Source: JAUUZT01 sp964654015 (GTDB lineage: Bacteria > Chloroflexota > Dehalococcoidia > GIF9 > AB-539-J10). From it: 38,030 nucleotides of DNA. Below the pieces are notes generated by a model. It was not told where the DNA came from and did not search any database. It was given only the letters and a program-made list of their open reading frames with translations. The stretch spans positions 1-38,030 of the forward strand of contig CAZZHQ010000015.1 in the NCBI GenBank assembly GCA_964654015.1, in the 5' to 3' direction. Positions 29,050-36,200 of the stretch are shown piece by piece (position 1 is the stretch's first letter; each line of letters begins with the position of its first letter). The translations under genes were made by a program, and so were the position numbers.

Positions 29050-29805
29050 ATGGACGAGCTACCGGATAATAGCATCCATTTGATGGTCACATCACCTCCA
29101 TATAATGTATCTAAAGAATATGATGATGATTTAAGCCTAATAGGATATCTGAAATTACTAAACACTGTTTGGAAAGAGGTACATCGTGTTTTAGTTCCAG
29201 GTGGGCGCGCTTGTATCAATATCGCCAATCTAGGCAGAAAACCCTATATACCTCTCCATAGTTATATTATTGAAGGAATGCAAGAAATTGGCTTTTTAAT
29301 GCGAGGAGAAATAATCTGGAATAAAGCCTCAAGCGCAAGTCCTTCTACCGCTTGGGGAAGCTGGCTCTCAGCAGCAAACCCTGTCTTACGAGATATTCAC
29401 GAGTATATTCTAATATTCTCCAAAGATACATTTTCCCGGAAACGAGATACCCGAGAAAACACGATTAAAAAAGAGGACTTCATAGAATGGACTAAAAGTG
29501 TTTGGACGTTTCCAGCAGTTTCTGCGAGGCAAATTGGACATCCTGCTCCATTTCCCGAGACACTACCACATCGCTTGATTCAATTATATACTTTTAAAGA
29601 AGATGTTGTGTTAGACCCTTTTGTGGGAAGTGGTTCAACTTGTCTATCAGCCGTAAAAGATAAACGTAAATACATTGGATATGATATCAATCCTGTTTAT
29701 GTAAAGTTGGCGGAAAGCAGAATTGCCAGTTATGTCAATCAATTCAAAGTATTCGAAAAAGATACTTTTGAAATCAATAATAGAGTATCAGCCTCAATTG
29801 AATAA
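29050..29805 (+). CDS. Beta-class DNA methyltransferase, probably N4-cytosine
   Basis: A 251-residue methyltransferase with motif order IV-target recognition-I-II. Catalytic SPPYN is at 15-19; motif I (DPFVGSGST) is at 189-197 and GYDINPVY follows. SPPY rather than DPPY favours N4-cytosine methylation, and the SPSTAWGSW segment (97-105) is common in that group. The start ATG follows an AGGAGG about 13 bases upstream; in-frame codons before it (ENSKQ) read like the usual continuation of the N terminus, but a TAG closes the frame at 29029, so the N terminus may be shortened. It protects DNA from the HNH endonuclease encoded upstream. The recognition sequence is unknown. Confidence 0.85.
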   Translation: MDELPDNSIHLMVTSPPYNVSKEYDDDLSLIGYLKLLNTVWKEVHRVLVPGGRACINIANLGRKPYIPLHSYIIEGMQEIGFLMRGEIIWNKASSASPSTAWGSWLSAANPVLRDIHEYILIFSKDTFSRKRDTRENTIKKEDFIEWTKSVWTFPAVSARQIGHPAPFPETLPHRLIQLYTFKEDVVLDPFVGSGSTCLSAVKDKRKYIGYDINPVYVKLAESRIASYVNQFKVFEKDTFEINNRVSASIE

Positions 29806-30110
29806 TCTCCTTGTTCGAATAAGGGAAAGATAGGTCTTTCTCTGATTGTTAGATTATTGTTATTGAAAATCTGCCTCGTTATGCATTACCTGCTTTCTGA
29901 GCATAGCGCAGATTCCCTTCTTTGTAGTTCCTACTCACGTAAGCATGTCACTACGGTCCCATAGCGTGCTGAAGGGTAGATTCCTGCCTCCACTGGAATG
30001 ACAAAAGAAGAGGCAGAAACAACATCGGTAATATGCAACAATGATAACCCGCATTGTCATCCCGACGGAACGCCCTGCAGTTGGGTTACCTACTTAAATG
30101 ATTTAACACG

Positions 30111-30255
30111 CACCCTCCACCTTGTCATCATCGAGGTAGCGTTGGCGACCGAAGGATCTACTACATGGCTAGACTCCAATAAGATTCTTCGCTTCACTCA
30201 GAATGACAACCTGCATTGTTATCCTTGAGAAGCACGAGCGACGAGGCAACCTGGT
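30111..30255 (+). repeat. Direct repeat bracketing the restriction-modification module, right copy
   Basis: Same order as the left copy: CACCCTCCACCTTGTCATC, GCGACCGAAGGATCT, AAGATTCTTCGCTTCACTC, then TTGTTATCCTTGAGAAGCAC and GCGACGAGGCAACCTGGT. The two copies have the same orientation. The gap from the methyltransferase stop to here (29806-30110) contains a degenerate palindromic element at about 29975-30005 and no gene. Confidence 0.85.
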
Positions 30256-30286
30256 AGGTGAGAGGAATGATAAAGATTCTATACAG

Positions 30287-30895
30287 TCACTTTACTGGCT
30301 GTCTCAGGATTGTCCTCATCTTCTCCGGTGACATCCTCCGGGGATCAGTCAGGTATATCTCGTGGTGCTTTCCTCTTAATTCATGCCCCTTTTCCTCTAT
30401 AAAACGATGAAGTCTCTCGATATTTGGCTTCTCTGCGGAGTAAGGGCCAATATGCATCAACTGAACTGTTACTCCCTCGTGAAAGTTCTCGAATCTCAAT
30501 TTGGGAAGGGCGGGAGGATTCTTCTTCTTGCTCACTTCTTCCACAGCCCTGTTGAACAGTTCTTCAGTGACATATTCAGGCTGCATAATCATCGATGTCC
30601 ATTTCCACGCTTCCTTGTTATCTTCGCTGAACTGAGTCATGTCATCAACCCACCAGAGCCCTTCAAGAGGCAGCACTCCGTAGTCCACTGCCTGTTCCCC
30701 CTTCTTAACCATGAACTTGAGGGCATAGGAAACAGCATACAGTGTCTCTATCGCCTCCTGGTATTCCTGCATATTCGGATCACCAAAACCATCTACCATC
30801 AGAAAGTTCATCCCGGGTACGTCAACGATAGTTGGTTCTTTTACAGATGCTCCATACAGATGCTTGAGTTCCTTCTTGAAATCAACTTTCTCCAC
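30287..30895 (-). CDS. GyrI-like small-molecule-binding domain protein
   Basis: A 202-residue protein starting at GTG, with AGAGGT seven bases before it. It has FKKELKHLYGASVKEPTIVD and PGMNFLMVDGFGDPNMQEYQ at the start, typical of the GyrI-like (SOUL/COG4832) family, an aromatic pocket segment PLEGLWWVDDM and a C-terminal half with MHIGPYSAEKPNIERLHRFI, the second repeat of the fold, and KHHEIYLTDPRRM. Such proteins bind or hydrolyse lipophilic small molecules. It starts 27 bases after the stop of the symporter gene upstream on the same strand, so the two probably share a transcript. The ligand is unknown. Confidence 0.8.
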   Translation of the reverse strand: MEKVDFKKELKHLYGASVKEPTIVDVPGMNFLMVDGFGDPNMQEYQEAIETLYAVSYALKFMVKKGEQAVDYGVLPLEGLWWVDDMTQFSEDNKEAWKWTSMIMQPEYVTEELFNRAVEEVSKKKNPPALPKLRFENFHEGVTVQLMHIGPYSAEKPNIERLHRFIEEKGHELRGKHHEIYLTDPRRMSPEKMRTILRQPVK

Positions 30896-30922
30896 TTAAT
30901 TTACCTCTACTTTTATCTATAA

Positions 30923-32371
30923 CTACCTATCCCCACCACCGTAAAGGGCATCCTTAACCTCTTGTGAAAGCTCCGTCTTTCTTCTGCTGAACCTGGAAAT
31001 CACCAGTATTGAAATAACCATCACCACGACCAGTGGCACAGCTACGTGTATCTGGTATGGACTCCCCAGCATGGTCCAGGCAATCAATACACCGACCCCG
31101 ATAATCAGGCCCCAGAATGCCCCGTTTTCGGAGATACGGCGACTGCCCAGGTAGGCGACCATAATCAATATGACGGCTATGCCACTACGCAGGGCGAAAG
31201 CCCAGAAGAGTGTGCCGAGAATATTAGTCACTGACACCGCCAGAATCCATCCTAGAATAACAAGTACTATTCCAAGAATCCTGCTATACAGCAAAACTTT
31301 TTTATCCGAAGCCTGCGGATTAATATATGCCGTGTAGATATCCCTTATCAGAATCTGGGTTGGAGCCAGGAAACACAAGGGACCCGTTGAGATAATCGCG
31401 GCGAAAAGTCCACACAGTGCTATACCAGCTATGACAGGATTAAGAGCAAGCATCATTGCCGGACCAGCACTCAAACCAAAGGGAAGCGCCGTCCCGTAAT
31501 AAACTTTGGCACACATTCCCAGCAAGACAAAGGTGATACCGATAGGAATGATTAAAATGCCGGCGAGTCGGGTGCCACTAATCGCCGCTTTTTCATCTTT
31601 AGCAGCAAAAACACCGGTCAATGCAGCCTGCGCAACAAAGCAACTCAAAATAGTCGCCAGCACCTCACCTGATAACTTAACAGGGGCAATAGAATCAAAG
31701 CTCCAGAACGATGCTGGTAACTTGTCAACCAGGGTGCTGATACCGGCAAAAGCCGAGCCATCTCCAACCAGTGCCAGTGAGAAGAAAAGCCCCAGCAACA
31801 TCCCCACATATATCACCACACACTGAACAATATTTACCGCTGCTATTGACGCAAGCCCACCGGCCGTGATGACAGCGATAAAAACCAGCGCCGCAATGAG
31901 GTCGGCAAGCCATTTATCAATGCCCAGCAATGGAGCAAGTAACGCACCGCCGGCAACAAGCTGGGTTATAGCAACTGCAAAATAGGCAACACCAATCACT
32001 ATCGCAGAAGTTATTCTCGTCCTGGTGCCAAAGACCTTACCGACAACCTCAGCAATAGTAATGGCTCTAAGCTTTCTATATGCTCCTGCCAGGGTAAAAG
32101 AAAAGACAATCAGCCCGATACCAATGGAGATAGGATAGATCCAACCAACGATGCCCTCGTTGTAGCCTCTCTGGCAAACCCCAACGGTCGAGCCTCCACC
32201 AAGCCAGTCACCAAGCACAACCGCCATCACCATAAACATCGGAAGGGCTCTACCCGCTACAAGATAGTGCTCTGAACCCATTTTCTTCCTGAGCACCATG
32301 TTGGCAATCACCAGCGTCAGGACTATATAGGAAATCAAAATAATCGCCGGGATAATATTCACATTTTCCAT
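30923..32371 (-). CDS. Sodium:solute symporter family transporter
   Basis: A 482-residue inner-membrane protein with about 13 hydrophobic helices and the SSS (SLC5) layout. YLVAGRALPMFMVMAVVLGD followed by WLGGGSTVG is the conserved TM1-TM2 region and contributes to the sodium site; GLASIAAVNIVQCVVIYVG and LCGLFAAIISTGPLCFLAPT with LIRDIY are the other family signatures. It imports a small solute (sugar, proline, pantothenate, urea or a carboxylate) with sodium. Substrate is not readable. The ribosome-binding site AAAGGAG precedes the ATG. The GyrI-like gene follows in the same direction. Confidence 0.87.
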   Translation of the reverse strand: MENVNIIPAIILISYIVLTLVIANMVLRKKMGSEHYLVAGRALPMFMVMAVVLGDWLGGGSTVGVCQRGYNEGIVGWIYPISIGIGLIVFSFTLAGAYRKLRAITIAEVVGKVFGTRTRITSAIVIGVAYFAVAITQLVAGGALLAPLLGIDKWLADLIAALVFIAVITAGGLASIAAVNIVQCVVIYVGMLLGLFFSLALVGDGSAFAGISTLVDKLPASFWSFDSIAPVKLSGEVLATILSCFVAQAALTGVFAAKDEKAAISGTRLAGILIIPIGITFVLLGMCAKVYYGTALPFGLSAGPAMMLALNPVIAGIALCGLFAAIISTGPLCFLAPTQILIRDIYTAYINPQASDKKVLLYSRILGIVLVILGWILAVSVTNILGTLFWAFALRSGIAVILIMVAYLGSRRISENGAFWGLIIGVGVLIAWTMLGSPYQIHVAVPLVVVMVISILVISRFSRRKTELSQEVKDALYGGGDR

Positions 32372-32551
32372 GCTATAGACTCCTTTGCCTTAGCATTAAC
32401 GATTGCCAGGCTATTTACGTCACCCTGATAAATCTCCCACTTCATCCCATCCGTATCACGCCACCTTACCTATCGATGGCATTGAGTATACATGCCATTC
32501 CATGCGACTGGCAATACCCATTTATTTTATTGCCATACACGCCATTCATAT

Positions 32552-32590
32552 TGTCATTGCGAGGAGCACTAGCGACGAAGCAATCTGGGA
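32552..32590 (+). repeat. GTCATTGCGAG repeat
   Basis: TGTCATTGCGAGGAGCAC then AGCGACGAAGCAATCTGGG. The gap 32372-32608 between the symporter start and the response regulator stop contains this copy and no gene. Confidence 0.7.
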
Positions 32591-32608
32591 AGTGCGGGAA
32601 AAATCTGC

Positions 32609-33256
32609 CTACTGCTCACCAGCGGGCTTCTCTCCCCCTTCGAACTCCTCGCGGTGTTTCTCATAAATGTCGGGGTAGAGCTTTTTTACGCAGGCAGGGC
32701 AAATACCATGGGTGAACTCAGCTTCTGAATGCTCGCCGATATATCCTTCGATAGCCTGCCAGTAACCTTTATCATTACGGATTTTCTTACATGAAGCGCA
32801 AATAGGCAGCAGGCCACTGAGTGTTTTCACCTTGGCAAGTGCCTCTTGAAGCTCGGTAATTAACTGCTCCCGCTCGGCTTCCATCTTAGCCCTGTAGAGG
32901 GCGATTTCCACGGCTATTTTTAAGTCTGCCTGGTCAAATGGTTTGACTATGTAGCCATGAGGCCCGGATATCTTGGCGCGTGCCAGTATCTCATCATCAG
33001 CAAAAGCGGTGAGAAATACAACCGGTACTTTGAACCTGGAGCGTATCTGCTCCGCGGCTTCGATTCCATCCATTTCAGTCCCAAGCATGATATCCATGAG
33101 AACGAGGTCGATGTTATCCGCCTCCACCCTGCCGATAGCCCGCTCTCCCAATACCACCTTGGCTGCAACCTCGTAGCCCAGGCTTTGCAGGCTCCTTTCT
33201 ATATCCATTGCAATGATACTTTCATCTTCAACAATCAGTATTCTTGCTTTTGCCAT
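32609..33256 (-). CDS. Response regulator with a C-terminal four-cysteine domain
   Basis: A 215-residue protein. Residues 1-122 are a receiver domain: acidic pair E10/D11, phosphoacceptor D55 (LVLMDIM), T83 and K105 (IVKPF). A short coiled coil (about 123-148) leads to a small C-terminal domain with C153-x-x-C156 (ICASCKKIRNDKGYW) and C186-x-x-C189 (GICPACVKKLYP), probably a zinc-binding treble clef. No DNA-binding or enzymatic output is visible, so it may act by protein interaction. Its start lies 20 bases after the stop of the histidine kinase gene, in the same direction, so the two form a two-component pair. AGGGAG precedes the ATG. Confidence 0.88.
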   Translation of the reverse strand: MAKARILIVEDESIIAMDIERSLQSLGYEVAAKVVLGERAIGRVEADNIDLVLMDIMLGTEMDGIEAAEQIRSRFKVPVVFLTAFADDEILARAKISGPHGYIVKPFDQADLKIAVEIALYRAKMEAEREQLITELQEALAKVKTLSGLLPICASCKKIRNDKGYWQAIEGYIGEHSEAEFTHGICPACVKKLYPDIYEKHREEFEGGEKPAGEQ

Positions 33257-33276
33257 CTAACTGTTCTCCCTATGAT

Positions 33277-36200
33277 TTATTTCTTCTTGAAGCTTATACT
33301 ATATTTCGTTCCCGCGCTCCTGTCCAGTTTAAGTTTACCGTCAAGCTGCTGCTCTACCACTGTAGTGACCAGGTACAAGCCCAGGCTCTTAAGATTTCTT
33401 ATGTCCAGGCTCTCAGGTATACCAACGCCATTATCAGCAATAATCAACTGCACCGCGCCCGCTGTAGTTTCGCTGACAGAAAGGGTAATTTCGCCTTTCG
33501 CATTACCAGGAAAAGCATACTTCAATGAATTGGAAAACAGTTCATTTACCACCAGGCCACATGGAATAGCCTGGTCAATTCCCAGGGAAACATCGCTGCC
33601 TTCTATCTTTATCGCAACCCTGCCTGCACTGCCCCTGTATGACCTTATCAACTCATTAGCCAGTTCCTTAATATACTCCCTGAAATTGATACTTGCCAGG
33701 TTTGCCGACTGGTACAGCTTGTTATGGACAAGCTCCATTGACTTTATACGATTTTGGCTCTCCCTGAACAGCTCCAGGGTCTCGTCATCCTTTATCTCTC
33801 TTGACTGGAGATTCAATAGACTGGAGACAACCTGCATATTATTCTTGACACGGTGATAGATTTCCTTCAGCAGTAATTCTTTTTCGGCAAGGGATGCCTT
33901 GATTTTCTCCTCCACCTTCTTCCGCTCGGTGATGTCCGTGGAAACCACTCCCAGACCGTCACCTACCTTAAACGCTCTTAAAGATATGTGTCTGCGTTCT
34001 GTCTCTGGAACTGAAGGATCATCAGTATAGGAAATTGTGTCATCATCGTAAAACGGCTTCCCAGTCTTTACAACCTCCTGCATTCTGGCATACCTTTCAG
34101 TACCATTTAAACGAGGTAGCAACTCCAGCACGTTCTTCCCTATTACATCATCCTTCTTAAGCCCGGGAAAGTACATTTTCATCCTTGTCTCATTGCAATC
34201 AACAAGGTTAAACCCTGAGTCATAAATGGAGAAGGCATCGGTTGCAGAATCCATGAAGAGCCTCATCCTTTCCTCACTGCTCCGCAAGGCTTCCTCTGAT
34301 TTCTTGCGCTCGGTGATGTCTCTCATGACGCTGAGAATATATTCCTTCCCTCCATAATTAACCCTTGTGACGTTTGCTTCCACTGGAATCAGCGACCCAT
34401 CCTTACAGCGAATATCAAATTCATTCCTCTGATGCTCACCACTCTTAAGCTCTTTCCAGTATTTCCTCTGCTGGTTATAGTGTTTTGCGCTCACCATGTC
34501 CCGTAAATTCATCTGCGTCAACTCCCCCCTGCTGTATCCTCGCTCCTTCACCACTGTATCGTTTACATATATGTAATTGCCATCAAGGTCATGCAACAAG
34601 ATACCATCCGTTGCCTGGTCCAGCATCTCCGCTCTCAGCTTCAATTCCTCTTCTGTCTTCTTCCGCTCGGTGATGTCGTGAATGACATTGAGGACTAATT
34701 TCCGGTCAGCCATTTCTATTATTCGTGAATGCATTTCCACCGGAATTACTGCCCCATCCTTATGAAAGACTTCAGTCTCGAATATAATATGGCCCTTATC
34801 CTGTATCTCTTTGACTCGTCCCTGAAAGTGTGAGGCGTACTTTTGAGTAAGTAACTGAAAAGTGGTCTTTTCCAGAAATTCCTCTTTACTATAGCCACGA
34901 GCCTGACAGGCTGTTTCGTTCACGTACACCATGTTCCCATCCAGGTCACTCACTGTAATCGAGTCAGTGGCGTTATCCAGCATCTCCGCCCTCAGCTTCA
35001 ATTCCTCTTGAGCTTTAACGATATCGCTAATATCAACACCTACTCCCAGGATGCCACATATCTTTCCATTATCATCCTTAATCGGTACCTTGGTTATCTG
35101 CTGCCACCTGGATTCACCCGTTTCATCAGGAAACATGGTTACATGTGATGATACCTTGCCGCTTTTTATTAATTCACGATCATCACGATCTGCTACTTCA
35201 GCGGTCAGTAGCGATGCCTCCCCGATTGTCCTCCCTATTATTTCTTCCCGTGTTATTTTGTGTAATTGAGTAAACGTTTTGTTAACGCGACGATATCTGA
35301 AGTTACTGTCCTTGTAAAACACCATGCCTGGCAGGTGCTCCAGGAGCATTTCAAGTTCCTGTTCGTTGGTTCTCAGTTTCTCCTCCGCCTTCTTCCGCTC
35401 GGTGATATTCCTTGCTATAACGAGCATGTAATCTTTACCACCAAACTTTACCAGAGTAGCTAAAGTCTCAATCGGCATTGTCGACCCATCCTTACGAAGC
35501 ACCTGCACTTCCCACTGGGCATACCCCTTTTCCTTTACCTCCCGCCACCACTTCTCCATTTCTCCAGCATATTCAGGAGTCACAAGCTTCCGTGTATTCA
35601 ATTTCAGGAACTCCTCCCATGTGTATCCCCGTTCCTTTAGGGCAGTCCTGTTAGCATACACATAGTTCCCCTCGAAATCATGCAGCATTATTGCATCGGT
35701 TGCCTGGTCCAGCATCTCCGCCCTGAGTCTAAGTTCCTCCTCTGCCTTTTTTCGCTCGGTGATGTCACGGCACACACAGAAAATCAGTTTTTCTCCCGCG
35801 AATACAGCCCCATTGGTGCTTATTTCAACATCATAGGTGGTACCATCCTTACGACGGTGTTGCGTCTCGAAGTGGTCTCCGGTCTCATCAACATTCCGGA
35901 TCATATCTTTCACCTGCTCAGGTGTAAACTGAAACTCCCAATCCCATACGTGGAGATGGTTGACCTCCTCGGGGGAAAACCCAATCATTTCGGTAAATCT
36001 CTTGTTGGACTCGTATACGCTGCCATCATTGTTGAGAACGACTATACCATCCCTGGATTGTTCCATGAGAATACGGCGATGGATAGCCTCGGCAGTGAGT
36101 GCCTCCTCCGCTTTCTTGCGCTCGGTGATGTCCGTGGAAACCACTCCCAGGCCATCGCCTACTTTAAACACTTTAATAGATATGTGCCTGCGTTCTGACT

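Noticed and set aside
4077..30255. Intergenic repeats as possible CRISPR
   Set aside because: Copies are dispersed, variable in length and orientation, and not separated by unique spacers; no cas genes are present.
30383..30922. Plus-strand open frame of 179 codons over the GyrI-like gene
   Set aside because: Antisense to a gene with clear family motifs; no supporting signals.
32957..33856. A long plus-strand open frame (about 299 codons) over the response regulator and kinase end
   Set aside because: It is antisense to two strongly supported genes, has no recognisable domain and no promoter or ribosome-binding site; long antisense frames are a by-product of codon bias.
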